DNA of 64,000 nucleotides from Aquiflexum gelatinilyticum (GCF_024741135.1 NZ_JANSUY010000007.1:62001-126000), one strand, 5' to 3'. Shown: positions 9,039-19,124, counted from the first letter of the stretch. The notes: generated from the letters alone by a model not told the origin. Numbers and translations are program-made.

Positions 9039-11177
9039 TCAATTGATCAGAATTTCATCAACGAATACCCAGCCTTTGCCACCAGTTCCCGGGTGCCATT
9101 TTGGTAAAGGATTGACAGGAGTAAGTTTTGCTTTGATGGCCAAAATACCATTTTGGTTGATTTTGGATTCATACATCTGAAGCAGCCTGTCGCGGTTTCC
9201 TGTGGGTTGCTCGGGTTTTTGTGTATCCACCAACTTCCAGTCTGCATTTTGTGTTTTGATCCAAACTTCCACCTTGGAAGGAGGGAAAATATGAGATCCT
9301 TCAGCTGCCAATGTGCTGAAAGCAATATTTTGAATATTTTGTGGGGATTTGAAATCCATTTGGATTTCAAAGGGAGTATCCTGAAAGCCCAACCACTTTC
9401 CTGTACCAAAGTCTTCATCTCCTTTTTCAAGGTCAAATAAAGTCAAGGCACCTGAGCCTTTATATGACTTGCTTGGTTCGAAGGCAAGTTTGTAGCTGTC
9501 AGGCTGAATTTTTGACCTGAAAAAAACAGCTTGTTTTTCTGTACTTCCGAGCCATCCTTCAGCAAAAGCCCTCGCCCGCAAAGTGGTGTTTTTATCTAAA
9601 CTTATTGGACCTGAATACAACTGATGGTTGCTGCTGTCAGGCAAAGTATTGTCGAGGGTGTAGAAAATTTTCACAGATCCGATAGGATGCTTGAGCGTAA
9701 CGTCTACTTTGTCTGTGAAAATTGACTTTTTAAACTCTATTTGTGGAGCATTCAATTGATATAAAGTGCCATTATCCTGAAATCCCCCTTCGATTTTTGT
9801 ATTCGGCAAGTTGGTTTTTAAAGCGGCGATGGCATCAGCGTTTTTATTGGTCCATACATAGAGATTTTCCAGTTGTTTGAAATCTTTAAGGCTTTCAAAT
9901 GCTGCTTCAGATAGGGGATTGCCGCTGAGGGAAAGGTGCTTCAGGTTTTTGAGATTTTCCAGGTCTCCCAAATTGCTTCCCTCGATGCCTGTGAAATTCA
10001 GGTTAAGGATTTCAAGATTGGGGTAATCTGAAAGTTTTTTTATGTCCTCATCCTTTAGTGGCATGTTTTGAAAACTCAGTTCTACGACCTGTTCTTTGAC
10101 TTTTTTTAGGTCATCAATTGTGTTGGGATCAAACTGGTTTTTTCCAAAAAATGTAACCCTTAGACCGGGAGAATCAGGATAAGTAGCTACTACTTTTCTA
10201 TAATCATTGTTCAGACCGGCAATGGTTTTGGCACTTGCTGCTTCAAAGGAATAAGATTTAGAATCTTGGGAGGTAAACTTCTCCTTAGCCAATGCAAAAA
10301 ATTCACTTTCAGGATTGTATGATGTCAGTTTTTTGTCAAAATGGGCGGAATCCAAAATCCAGCTTTGGATCAATGCAAGTTCTGTTTCTGTCAATTGCGG
10401 CTTTCCCTTAGGCGGCATATGGAATTCTTCCTCCAAAGGAATCAGGATATGGACAAGAATCTGGGAATTTTCAAGATCTTCCAAATCCACAGCAGGACCC
10501 ATTTCGCCGCCTTTCAGGATGTATTCGACCTCATCCATTCTTAGCTCACCTTTGACTTTTCCGGCTTTATGGCAACTGATACATTTTTGTTGCAGGATGG
10601 GTTTGATGACATGGTCGTATGCCAGGGCTTCCTCGAAACTTACTTGCGGAACATCAATTTCGCTTTGCAAAGGTTCAAAAAGAAAATCCTCTCCATGTGT
10701 CAGTGAAGCGCCAAAATGGCCTGTTGCCAAGACCAAAGCCAACACAACCACTGAAAAACCTTTGGCTATCGATAGTTTGTCTTTCACCCAAAACCAGTAC
10801 CATAAAGTCCCTAACCAAAACACAAGCAATCCTGTCCATTGGTGGTTTTCAAAATCCTCTTTGACATAGCCGTCTTCCACACTGAGAAAAAGCCCCGCCA
10901 AAACGGTGACTCCTGTAAAGAAAAGTGCAGAAAGCAATAACCATTTCATGGCAACCTTAGAATTTACCCCCAAGGAATCAGGAAACCAAAACAGCAAAGC
11001 TGCCAAAAACAACATCACAATGGGGAAATGGAGCAAAAGCGGGTGCATCCTACCGACAACTTCCAAGAAAGCCGGCAATTGGATATTGTCTTGTCCAATG
11101 ACAAGAATAAGAATCAATCCGTGGAGGACAATCAGTGAATTTTCAAGAATCGTAAAGATCTTTTGGCTTTTGGGCAT
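9039..11177 (-). CDS. membrane-bound c-type cytochrome with LRR and chitobiase-like C-terminal domains
   Basis: A 712-residue multidomain protein. It opens with four to five transmembrane helices including RMHPLLLHFPIVMLFLAAL, a DUF2231-like module. A monohaem domain follows with QQKCISCHKAGK (CxxCH near residue 198) and a downstream MPPKGKPQLT segment supplying a possible axial methionine. Next are leucine-rich repeats (about 365-470, NLEILNLNFTGIEGSNLGDL), then a chitobiase/Fn3-associated domain (VKIFYTLDNTLPDSSNHQLY) and a C-terminal discoidin-like region. The domain order suggests electron transfer at the outer face of the inner membrane combined with carbohydrate binding. It lies third in the operon, 13 bases after the DUF1501 gene. 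The role is inferred, not known. Confidence 0.87.
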   Translation of the reverse strand: MPKSQKIFTILENSLIVLHGLILILVIGQDNIQLPAFLEVVGRMHPLLLHFPIVMLFLAALLFWFPDSLGVNSKVAMKWLLLSALFFTGVTVLAGLFLSVEDGYVKEDFENHQWTGLLVFWLGTLWYWFWVKDKLSIAKGFSVVVLALVLATGHFGASLTHGEDFLFEPLQSEIDVPQVSFEEALAYDHVIKPILQQKCISCHKAGKVKGELRMDEVEYILKGGEMGPAVDLEDLENSQILVHILIPLEEEFHMPPKGKPQLTETELALIQSWILDSAHFDKKLTSYNPESEFFALAKEKFTSQDSKSYSFEAASAKTIAGLNNDYRKVVATYPDSPGLRVTFFGKNQFDPNTIDDLKKVKEQVVELSFQNMPLKDEDIKKLSDYPNLEILNLNFTGIEGSNLGDLENLKNLKHLSLSGNPLSEAAFESLKDFKQLENLYVWTNKNADAIAALKTNLPNTKIEGGFQDNGTLYQLNAPQIEFKKSIFTDKVDVTLKHPIGSVKIFYTLDNTLPDSSNHQLYSGPISLDKNTTLRARAFAEGWLGSTEKQAVFFRSKIQPDSYKLAFEPSKSYKGSGALTLFDLEKGDEDFGTGKWLGFQDTPFEIQMDFKSPQNIQNIAFSTLAAEGSHIFPPSKVEVWIKTQNADWKLVDTQKPEQPTGNRDRLLQMYESKINQNGILAIKAKLTPVNPLPKWHPGTGGKGWVFVDEILIN

Positions 11178-11190
11178 ACTGTTAAAACTG

Positions 11191-12642
11191 TTAAACCAAA
11201 ATATCTTTTACTACTTTACCGTGTACATCGGTCAACCTGTACCTTCTCCCCAAGTGTTTGTAGGTAAGCCTTTCATGATCTATCCCCATCAGATGCAGGA
11301 TAGTGGCTTGGAAATCATGGACATGAACAGGATTTTCTACAATGTTGTATCCAAACTCATCTGTCTCACCATAGACCATTCCTGACTTGACACCACCTCC
11401 GGCCATCCAAATGGAAAACGCCCTCGGATGGTGGTCACGGCCATAGTTATCCACTTGGATTTTGCCCTGACAGTAGTTTGTTCTACCGAATTCTCCACCC
11501 CAAATCACCAGAGTTTCATCCAATAAGCCTCTTTGTTTCAAGTCAGTGATAAGCGCTGCTGAAGCCTGATCCACATCTTTCGCTTGCCCGACCATTTGAT
11601 TGGGCAGGTTGTCATGGGCATCCCATCCCTGATGGTAGAGCTGTACAAAGCGCACTCCGTTTTCAGAAAGTTTTCTAGCCAAAAGGCAGTTGGCAGCGTA
11701 TGTTCCCGGTATCAAGCAGTCCGGACCATAAAGTTTGATGATACTGTCAGGTTCTGACTTGATATCAGTGACTTCCGGTACAGCAGTTTGCATGCGGAAA
11801 GCCATTTCATATTGTTGGACTTTGGCTTGGATTTCGGGATCACCGAAAGTCTCATAATTCATATTGTTCAGTTCGGCCAACTTATCCAACATCCTTCTTC
11901 TGTCTTCCCTGTTCATCCCTTTGGGATCTTTGAGATATAGGACGGGATCTTCACTAGCGGAAAATTGAACTCCCTGATGGACGGAATCCAAAAATCCATT
12001 GGTCCACAGTTTGGAATATACTCCCTGTCCGTTTCCTTTTCCTCGGCTCAAAAGCACACAAAAGGAGGGTAGGTTGCTGTTTTCACTTCCAAGTCCATAA
12101 CTCAACCAAGCTCCCATACTTGGGCGGTTGCCCACTTGGGCACCTGTCTGGAAGAATGTCAAGGCAGGATCATGGTTGATGGCTTCGGTATGCATGGACT
12201 TGATGATACAGATGTCATCCACAACTTTTGCCGTATGGGGGAATGCCTCAGAAATCCAGGCTCGGGATTCTCCATATTGGTTGAATTTGAAGAAAGAACC
12301 TACTAGAGGAAAAGAGCTTTGTCCGGCTGTCATGCCTGTCAATCTTTGACCTGCCCGGATGGAGTCGGGTAGTTCCTGTCCGATCTGTTGGTTTAGCAAT
12401 GGCTTGTAATCAAATGTCTCCAACTGAGACGGTGCACCGTTTTGAAAAAGGTATATCACTCTTTTTGCCTTCGGAGCAAAATGAGGCAAAGCTTCCATCA
12501 AGGCATCTTCTCCACTTTTTCCTTTGAACAAATCAGGAATCAATAGACTTCCCAAAGCAATACTGCCCAAACCCAAACTGACCTTTGAAAGAAACTTTCT
12601 CCTGTTCTCGTTTAATCCGTGTTCAAATTGTTCTTTTTCCAT
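11191..12642 (-). CDS. DUF1501 protein with Tat-like signal
   Basis: The N-terminus NENRRKFLSKVSLGLGSIAL is a Tat-like twin-arginine signal, so export in a folded state is likely. The rest matches DUF1501, a sulfatase/alkaline-phosphatase-fold family: YLFQNGAPSQLETFDYKP, MHTEAINHDPALTFFQTG, VQLYHQGWDAHDNLPNQM, WGGEFGRTNY and GRDHHPRAFSIWMAGGG. The conserved Asp/His residues suggest a metal-dependent hydrolase, but no member has a firm reaction. Length 483 aa is normal. The stop of the upstream DUF1553 gene lies one base before this start, implying translational coupling. DUF1553 and DUF1501 genes are commonly paired in Planctomycetes and Bacteroidota. Confidence 0.92.
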   Translation of the reverse strand: MEKEQFEHGLNENRRKFLSKVSLGLGSIALGSLLIPDLFKGKSGEDALMEALPHFAPKAKRVIYLFQNGAPSQLETFDYKPLLNQQIGQELPDSIRAGQRLTGMTAGQSSFPLVGSFFKFNQYGESRAWISEAFPHTAKVVDDICIIKSMHTEAINHDPALTFFQTGAQVGNRPSMGAWLSYGLGSENSNLPSFCVLLSRGKGNGQGVYSKLWTNGFLDSVHQGVQFSASEDPVLYLKDPKGMNREDRRRMLDKLAELNNMNYETFGDPEIQAKVQQYEMAFRMQTAVPEVTDIKSEPDSIIKLYGPDCLIPGTYAANCLLARKLSENGVRFVQLYHQGWDAHDNLPNQMVGQAKDVDQASAALITDLKQRGLLDETLVIWGGEFGRTNYCQGKIQVDNYGRDHHPRAFSIWMAGGGVKSGMVYGETDEFGYNIVENPVHVHDFQATILHLMGIDHERLTYKHLGRRYRLTDVHGKVVKDILV

Positions 12643-12643
12643 C

Positions 12644-14950
12644 TCAAATTTTGGTTATTGCTTCTTCAAGGTTATACATCGCCAGGATTACCTGCATCAT
12701 GGCAGCGGTGTTTGGGGCTATTTTTTCCTCTTGGATTGGGTATTCACCCACTCTGAATAAATCATCAGCGGAAGCCTGATCTTTGCTGAATCGTGACAGT
12801 TCTTCTTCGAAATAACCTGAAAGAATATCCAATTCCTTAGAATTTGGTGCCCTGCAAAGGATTCTCTTGAAAGCCTCTTCTATGGCTGTTTCCGGCTCGG
12901 ATTCTTTTTCGGTCAACTGACTTGCCAAAACCCGTGAAGCTTCCATCACCAAGGGATCATTCATCATGACCAATGCCTGAAGCGGGGTGTTGGTCCTTCC
13001 TCTGTTGACTTCACATTGGTCTCTGTTTGACCCATCAAATATGATCGGCATCGGAGGTGGTGAAGTGAGCTTGATAAAGGTGTAAAGGCCTCTTCTGTAA
13101 AGCTTTTCTCCTTTGTCCTGTTTGTAGGTTTTGAGTTCTCCTCGCCCTGATGTGGCTGCTTCCCAAAGCCCTTCAGGCTGATAAGGCTTCACGCTTGGCC
13201 CACCTATTTCAGGTACAAGCAGGCCCGAACTCGCCAAAACCAAATCCCTGATATTCTCGGCAGGCAATCTCAATCTAGGTGACCTAGCCAAATAAATATT
13301 GTCAGGATCTGTATTCAAATGCTTCTTGGTAACCTTCGAAGACTGCATGTACGTTGCCGAAGTCATTATTTTTTTAAGCAGGCGCTTTACATCCCAATCA
13401 TTTTCCATGAAATCAACAGCAAGCCAGTCTAAGAGTTCAGGATGGGAGGGGAGATCTCCCTGCATCCCAAAATCACCCGTAGACTTGACAATGCCCACGC
13501 CGAAGATTTCCTGCCACATCAGATTGACAAAAACCCTCGCAGTAAGCGGGTTGTTTTTGTCTACAGTCCACTGTGCAAGTCCAAGTCTGTTTTTGGGCAG
13601 ATCATCAGGAAAGGAAAAAATACTTTCGGGCGTATTTGGAGTGACTGGCGTGGTACGGGCGTCATATAAACCCCGGTTTAGAATATAAGTAGTTCTTAAG
13701 GTATCCAATTCATCCATCACAGAGACCATCAGTTTACTTGTATCCTGATGGTTGATAAATGTGAGGAGTTCGTTGATATCGTCTCTTGCTATCCAAAGAA
13801 TCGGAGTTTTGGCCGGTTTTGATTGGGAGACGTCACCTTCATATCCTTTTTCGGGAGTATTGTTAAAGAAGGCAAACATCTCGTAGAAGTTTTTCTGAGA
13901 AATCGGATCGTACTTATGGTCGTGGCACTGAGCACATTCCATGGTAATTCCAAGGATTCCTTTGGTAAAAGTATTGGATTTGTCTAGGACATATTCCACC
14001 CTGTATTCCTCAGGAATTACTCCTCCTTCTTCGGTATATTTATGATTTCTGTTGAAAGCTGTGGCTAAAATCTGTTCATTGTTTGCATTTGGAAGCATAT
14101 CACCTGCCAATTGCCACGTGATGAATTGGTCGTAGGGAAGGTTTTTATTGAAGGCATGGATGACCCAATCCCTATAAGGCCATTGGGTTCGGATATTATC
14201 ATCCTGATAGCCATAGGAATCCGAATATCTGGAGATATCCATCCAAAGAACAGCCATTTTCTCCCCAAATGTGGGTAGGTTAATGATTTTGTCAACAGCT
14301 TTTTCATAAGCATCTGGACTTCCGTCATTTTCAAAATCACTGATCATCTCAGGAGTTGGCGGCAGACCTGTCAGGTCAAGGCTTACCCTTTTCAGTAATT
14401 CGTGCTTCTCTGCCTGATCATTTGGATCCAAGCCCAACTTGTTCATTTTGGCCAAAGTGAAATAATCTATTTCATTTCTAGGCCAATCTTCGTCTTTGAT
14501 TTTGGGTAATTCTGCTTTTTTGGGACTTACAAAAGCCCAATGGGGTTCGTATTGTGCACCTTGTTCAATCCATTTCTTTATCAATGCAATTTCCTCCTCC
14601 GTCAATGAGAGATTGGATTCAGGCGGAGGCATAAGTTCGTTGGGGTCGGTGCTAACTATTCGGTGGTAAAGTTCGGAAACGTTAATGTCATTGGGAACGA
14701 TGGCAAATTTACCGGGACTTTCTTTCAAGGCAGCATAGGCAGTTTCTGGAAGATCCAATCTCAAGCCTGCTTCCTGCTTATTGGCATCAGGCCCATGGCA
14801 GGCAAAGCATTTATCTGACAGAATAGGTCGGATATGGAAATTGTAACTTAATTGCTCCCCTTCTCCAAAGGAAATTTCATTGGAAGTATTTGATTTGCAG
14901 GCTACAAAAAGGAAGAGAAGTAGTATGAATATGGAACTGAGGTACTTCAT
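12644..14950 (-). CDS. PSCyt1/DUF1549/DUF1553 dihaem lipoprotein
   Basis: First gene of the four-gene operon, 768 aa from the ATG at 14950. That start places a lipoprotein signal (KYLSSIFILLLFLFVACKSN, cysteine near residue 20) at the N-terminus; a further ATG at 14977 would add nine residues and is less likely. An N-terminal haem motif KCFACHGPDANKQ (PSCyt1) is followed by DUF1549 and a second CxxCH, ECAQCHDHKYDP, near residue 345, then DUF1553 (RVFVNLMWQEIFGVGIV, NRGRTNTPLQALVMMNDP). Such proteins are periplasmic or outer-membrane-anchored cytochromes, widely co-encoded with DUF1501 proteins and proposed to serve sugar breakdown. No reaction has been demonstrated that I can state with confidence. 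Confidence 0.92.
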   Translation of the reverse strand: MKYLSSIFILLLFLFVACKSNTSNEISFGEGEQLSYNFHIRPILSDKCFACHGPDANKQEAGLRLDLPETAYAALKESPGKFAIVPNDINVSELYHRIVSTDPNELMPPPESNLSLTEEEIALIKKWIEQGAQYEPHWAFVSPKKAELPKIKDEDWPRNEIDYFTLAKMNKLGLDPNDQAEKHELLKRVSLDLTGLPPTPEMISDFENDGSPDAYEKAVDKIINLPTFGEKMAVLWMDISRYSDSYGYQDDNIRTQWPYRDWVIHAFNKNLPYDQFITWQLAGDMLPNANNEQILATAFNRNHKYTEEGGVIPEEYRVEYVLDKSNTFTKGILGITMECAQCHDHKYDPISQKNFYEMFAFFNNTPEKGYEGDVSQSKPAKTPILWIARDDINELLTFINHQDTSKLMVSVMDELDTLRTTYILNRGLYDARTTPVTPNTPESIFSFPDDLPKNRLGLAQWTVDKNNPLTARVFVNLMWQEIFGVGIVKSTGDFGMQGDLPSHPELLDWLAVDFMENDWDVKRLLKKIMTSATYMQSSKVTKKHLNTDPDNIYLARSPRLRLPAENIRDLVLASSGLLVPEIGGPSVKPYQPEGLWEAATSGRGELKTYKQDKGEKLYRRGLYTFIKLTSPPPMPIIFDGSNRDQCEVNRGRTNTPLQALVMMNDPLVMEASRVLASQLTEKESEPETAIEEAFKRILCRAPNSKELDILSGYFEEELSRFSKDQASADDLFRVGEYPIQEEKIAPNTAAMMQVILAMYNLEEAITKI

Positions 14951-15183
14951 GGTTATCTTTGGCATTAATCTATTCAAGCTTGTAATTTCGAAAAAAAATT
15001 AACAAACTTCAATTTCTTATTCTAAATTTTTATAAATACACAGAATTAAAATATTTAATAATTTGACTGAATTTGATCCTTCATAATAGCATTTCTGAGT
15101 AGTTTCTCTAATATCCTGAATTTTCTTTGATTTTTTCTTACCTGTTTAAATTCTATCTTTAACCCGAGAACAAATTTTTAAAC

Positions 15184-16458
15184 ATGAGTGAGTCAGCAGC
15201 CAAACCAGTATTGAAAAGTTGGGTACCAGTACCAAAAGATTCAGATTTCAGCATTTTTAATTTGCCGTTTGGAATATTTCAAACCAAGAGGATTTCCCCC
15301 CGAGCAGGCATAGCGATAGGGGATAAAATAGTCGATTTGGCAGTATTACATGAGGAAGGTTTTTTTTCTGAAATGACCCAAATGCCACATGGTGTTTTCC
15401 AAAAAGATTCCTTGAATGACTTTATTGCCTTGGGAAAAGCTACTACCAAGAGAGTTAGAGACAAAGTTCAGGATCTGCTTAAAGAGGAAAACGGAGCACT
15501 GCGTGACCACCAAAGCCGTGGGAAAGCCATTGTAGGCAGAAATGAAGCACAGATGCTTTTGCCGGTAAAAATCGGAGACTACACTGATTTCTACAGTAGT
15601 CTCGAACATGCAACAAATGTCGGAAAGATGTTCCGCGATCCTGAAAATGCATTGTTGCCAAATTGGAAGCATCTACCGGTTGGGTATCACGGACGAGCAT
15701 CTTCGATTGTGCCCTCTGGGTCGCCGATCATCAGACCCAAAGGTCAGTTCAAAGATCCTGACATGGCAGTCCCGGAATTTGGACCAAGCAAAAGATTGGA
15801 TTTCGAATTGGAAATGGCTTTTGTCATTGGTAAACCAACCAAAATGGGTGACAGTGTCAGTACTGAGGATGCCGAAGATTACATATTTGGGATGGTGCTG
15901 TTCAATGATTGGTCAGCCAGGGATATTCAAGCTTGGGAATATGTGCCTTTGGGCCCTTTCCTTGGCAAAAGTTTTGCCTCAAGTATATCGCCTTGGATTG
16001 TGACTTTGGAGGCATTGGAACCGTTTAGAGTTGCAGGGCCTAAGCAGGAACCGGACGTGTTGCCATACTTGCAATATCAGACTGACCATGCTTTTGATAT
16101 CAAATTGGAGGTTTTGCTCCAACCTGAAGGCCTCAAAGCCACTAAGGTTTGTACTTCCAATTTCAAGTACATGTATTGGAATATCGCCCAACAGCTTGCC
16201 CACCATACTATCAACGGCTGTAATATCAATGTCGGGGACATGATGGCATCGGGAACGATCTCGGGTCCGACCGAAGACAGCTTTGGTTCCATGCTTGAAC
16301 TTTCATGGAAAGGAACAAAACCGGTATTATTGGAAGAAGGAGGCGAACGCAAATTTATCCAGGACGGAGATTCCGTTATCATGAAAGGCTATGCAGAAAA
16401 AGATGGGATACGGATTGGTTTTGGGGAAGTGGAGGGAAAGGTATTGCCGGCGAAGTGA
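15184..16458 (+). CDS. fahA: fumarylacetoacetase
   Basis: Hydrolyses 4-fumarylacetoacetate to fumarate and acetoacetate, the last step of tyrosine/homogentisate breakdown in the cytoplasm. At 424 aa it has the usual two-domain layout: an N-terminal FAA_hydrolase_N domain (FSIFNLPFGIFQTKRISPRA) and a catalytic domain with IGDYTDFYSSLEHATNVG, YHGRASSIVPSG, FELEMAFVIG and NDWSARDIQAWEYVPLGPFL. These supply the metal ligands of the family (one Asp, two Glu, one Asp). No other homogentisate-pathway gene is adjacent. A strong hairpin terminator lies 26 bases after the stop. The gene is intact and its identification is secure. Confidence 0.96.
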   Translation: MSESAAKPVLKSWVPVPKDSDFSIFNLPFGIFQTKRISPRAGIAIGDKIVDLAVLHEEGFFSEMTQMPHGVFQKDSLNDFIALGKATTKRVRDKVQDLLKEENGALRDHQSRGKAIVGRNEAQMLLPVKIGDYTDFYSSLEHATNVGKMFRDPENALLPNWKHLPVGYHGRASSIVPSGSPIIRPKGQFKDPDMAVPEFGPSKRLDFELEMAFVIGKPTKMGDSVSTEDAEDYIFGMVLFNDWSARDIQAWEYVPLGPFLGKSFASSISPWIVTLEALEPFRVAGPKQEPDVLPYLQYQTDHAFDIKLEVLLQPEGLKATKVCTSNFKYMYWNIAQQLAHHTINGCNINVGDMMASGTISGPTEDSFGSMLELSWKGTKPVLLEEGGERKFIQDGDSVIMKGYAEKDGIRIGFGEVEGKVLPAK

Positions 16459-16483
16459 ATAGAAAATGAAATATCGAAAAATT

Positions 16484-16519
16484 AAAAAAGCCTCCTTTGT
16501 AAATTTGGAGGCTTTTTTT
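16484..16519. terminator. bidirectional intrinsic terminator
   Basis: AAAAAAGCCTCC at 16484-16495, an 11-base loop and GGAGGCTTTTTTT at 16507-16519 form a 12-bp stem with T tracts in both directions. It lies between the convergent fahA and TonB-type genes and can end transcripts from each. Confidence 0.85.
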
Positions 16520-16540
16520 GATTCAAGTATAAAATGAATA

Positions 16541-17276
16541 TTATCCTCTTTTAAAAGCAATCGGTATAGTCATTTTGGTCTTTTCGGGAATTCCATTGAT
16601 AGTCAAAGGAATCCAACCATTTTTGAATGTTTCTACCATGCGTTTGGCTTCTATCTTCCAAGGAAGCATGGCTTTCTCCTTTATTTTTGATTTGGACATT
16701 TTCGGCTTTCCCCGTTACGTTTATATCAAACTCTACCAATACTCTTCCTTCAGCTTCCGCATTGATAGCCGCTTTGGGATATTTTAAATTATTCCGTAAA
16801 TGCATGCTCCAAGCCTGGATTCCTCCTTTTGCTTCAGGTTTTGTGATTTTATCTACTGATTCCAATTCTCCAAACTCATTGAAATGTGATCTTGAGCTGA
16901 TCATTCCCGCAATTTGTTTTTCAACAGATTTTTTCATTCCGTTTTCATGGAAAAAAGTGATTTCTCTATTATTTTCAGTAATGATTAATGTTTCTTTGGA
17001 AGCTCCATCAGGATAAAAAAGTTCGATTTTTCTTTCACTGACTAAACCTGAATTTTTATCGATTTTCCATGATTCTTTTCCGATTTCATTTTCCAAAGAG
17101 TCCAAAATCGTAAAACTCAATTCTTTTTTATCAAGAGGGTTAACACGAAAATAGAAGCCTGATGATGAGGAATTTCCTAACTCATTAAAATCCTTATCCA
17201 AAACAGTTTTTTCTTGGCTGAATACATTAGAAATAGTGAAACAGAAAATAAGGGAAAAGAAGCAGCTTTTTACCAT
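16541..17276 (-). CDS. TonB C-terminal-domain protein with MORN-like region (frameshifted)
   Basis: The start MVKSCFFSLIFCFTISNVFSQ is a signal peptide, not the usual TonB transmembrane anchor, so this is probably an exported protein with a TonB_C fold. A YwqK/MORN-like stretch (ELFYPDGASKETLII, TFFHENGMKKSV) precedes the TonB C-terminal domain (LKYPKAAINAEAEGRVLVEF). The open frame continues to 16551, but the last 37 residues (starting RSQTHGRN) do not look like TonB. Reading in the other frame from about 16650 gives EAKRMVETFKNGWIPLTING and then KTKMTIPIAFKRG, a normal TonB ending, with the stop at 16541-16543. A single extra base near 16652 explains this. It is either a sequencing error or a real mutation that would spoil the final strands. 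Confidence 0.82.
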
Positions 17277-17379
17277 GGTGATTTGATGAAATTGTTTTTA
17301 AATATTAACATTTAAGGTGAAATGAAAAAATTTTTTCCAATTATTATCCATTGGACATTCTTCCTTTACCAAAACTTCA

Positions 17380-17410
17380 TTTCATCCCCTCATATTAAAT
17401 CTTATTTTTG
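17380..17410 (+). promoter_or_regulatory. Bacteroidota-type promoter of pgi
   Basis: TTTC at 17380-17383, 19 bases, then TATTTTTG at 17403-17410, an exact match to the -7 consensus TAnnTTTG with a 3-of-4 match to the -33 TTTG. Transcription would start near 17416, about 25 bases before the pgi ATG. Confidence 0.55.
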
Positions 17411-17439
17411 CACCGCATATCTTTTAAAACCTATTTGAG

Positions 17440-19086
17440 ATGAATCATATCAATCCCACCACCACACAAGCTTGGTCCAAACTCCAACAATTGGCTGATG
17501 CCAATAAGGATACCCATATCAAAAATCTATTTGCTGACAGTTCCCGCTTCGAAAAATTCTCCATCAAGCTTGAAGATATCTTGGTGGACTTTTCCAAAAA
17601 CCGTTTCGACGATAACATATTTTCTGAATTGCTTGAGCTTGCCAAAGAAACAGGCCTGAAAAAAGCCATCGAAGCGATGTACTTAGGGGAAAAAATCAAC
17701 GGAACCGAAGGCCGGGCCGTATTACATACCGCATTGCGGAACCGTTCCAATTCCCCTGTTTATTTTGAAGGAAAGGATGTGATGCCTGACATCAATGATG
17801 TTTTGGCTCAAATGAAAGGTTTTGCAGACCAGATTTCGAGTGGAAAATGGTTGGGATATACCGGCAAGCCCATCAAATCCCTTGTCAACATCGGAATCGG
17901 AGGCTCGGATTTGGGTCCTGTGATGGTGACTGAAGCTTTGAAACCTTACCAAAACCCCGACTTGGAGATTTTCTTTGTTTCTAATGTGGACGGAACACAC
18001 ATCGCGGAGACTTTGAAGAAAGTGGACGCAGAGACGACCTTGTTTTTTATCGCATCCAAAACTTTCACCACTCAAGAAACCATGACCAATGCCCATTCAG
18101 CTAGGAATTGGTTTTTGGAACATGCCAAAGCTGAAAGTGCAGTTGCCAAGCATTTTGTGGCCTTGTCCACCAATGCCAAAGCAGTCACCGAATTTGGAAT
18201 CGACCCTCAAAATATGTTTGCTTTTTGGGATTGGGTAGGAGGAAGGTATTCTCTTTGGTCAGCCATCGGATTGCCTATCGCCTGTGCGATTGGATTTGAC
18301 AATTTCGAGAAATTGCTCGCCGGTGCACACAGCATGGACCTGCATTTTAGAAATACTGATTTTGACAAGAATATTCCGGTGATCTTGGCTTTGATCGGAT
18401 TGTGGAATACCAATTTCTTGGGTGCGACTTCTGAAGCAATCTTGCCTTATGACCAATATATGCACCGATTTGCCGCATATTTCCAACAGGGAAACATGGA
18501 ATCCAATGGGAAATATGTGACTCGGGATGGCCAAAAGGTCAATTACAGCACGGGACCGGTGATTTGGGGAGAACCGGGAACCAACGGTCAACACGCTTTT
18601 TACCAGCTAATCCATCAGGGAACACATTTGATCCCCTGTGATTTTATTGCTCCGGCGATTTCCCATAATCCCATTTCTGACCATCATGTGAAGTTGCTCT
18701 CCAATTTCTTTGCACAGACTGAGGCCCTTATGAATGGGAAGACCCTTGAGGAAGTAACTGCCGAAATGACCAAAGCCGGAAAACCTGAAGCGGAAATAGC
18801 CAAAATCGCTCCTCACAGGGTTTTTGAAGGAAACCGACCTACCAATTCTATTTTGGTAAAACAGCTTACACCTTACACTTTGGGGCAGTTAGTAGCGATG
18901 TATGAGCACAAGATTTTTGTGCAGGGAGTGATTTGGAATATATACAGCTTTGACCAATGGGGAGTGGAGTTGGGTAAAGTTTTGGCCAATGCTATTTTGC
19001 TTGAACTGGTTAATGAAAATAAAGTAAGCAGCCATGATGCATCCACAAACGGATTGATCAATGCTTACAAAGAAATGAGAGGGTAG
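17440..19086 (+). CDS. pgi: glucose-6-phosphate isomerase
   Basis: Interconverts glucose 6-phosphate and fructose 6-phosphate in glycolysis and gluconeogenesis; cytoplasmic. The 548 aa product is full length for the long bacterial/eukaryotic form. Both family signatures are present: [20 protein letters not shown] (around residue 370) and [20 protein letters not shown] (around 480), followed by [10 protein letters not shown]. The phosphate-binding loop [17 protein letters not shown] is near residue 150. It is monocistronic, with a recognisable promoter upstream and a hairpin terminator 38 bases downstream. Confidence 0.98.
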   Translation: MNHINPTTTQAWSKLQQLADANKDTHIKNLFADSSRFEKFSIKLEDILVDFSKNRFDDNIFSELLELAKETGLKKAIEAMYLGEKINGTEGRAVLHTALRNRSNSPVYFEGKDVMPDINDVLAQMKGFADQISSGKWLGYTGKPIKSLVNIGIGGSDLGPVMVTEALKPYQNPDLEIFFVSNVDGTHIAETLKKVDAETTLFFIASKTFTTQETMTNAHSARNWFLEHAKAESAVAKHFVALSTNAKAVTEFGIDPQNMFAFWDWVGGRYSLWSAIGLPIACAIGFDNFEKLLAGAHSMDLHFRNTDFDKNIPVILALIGLWNTNFLGATSEAILPYDQYMHRFAAYFQQGNMESNGKYVTRDGQKVNYSTGPVIWGEPGTNGQHAFYQLIHQGTHLIPCDFIAPAISHNPISDHHVKLLSNFFAQTEALMNGKTLEEVTAEMTKAGKPEAEIAKIAPHRVFEGNRPTNSILVKQLTPYTLGQLVAMYEHKIFVQGVIWNIYSFDQWGVELGKVLANAILLELVNENKVSSHDASTNGLINAYKEMRG

Positions 19087-19124
19087 GAAGGAAGTACGAA
19101 GTTGGAAGTAAGAAGTAAAAATGT

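Noticed and set aside
10315-10869. 184-codon plus-strand frame inside the cytochrome gene
   Set aside because: Antisense shadow; Ser/Lys-rich composition of a reverse frame.
15126-15161. TTTG and TATCTTTA before fahA as a promoter
   Set aside because: Spacing of 24 bases is too long and the -7 box is imperfect.
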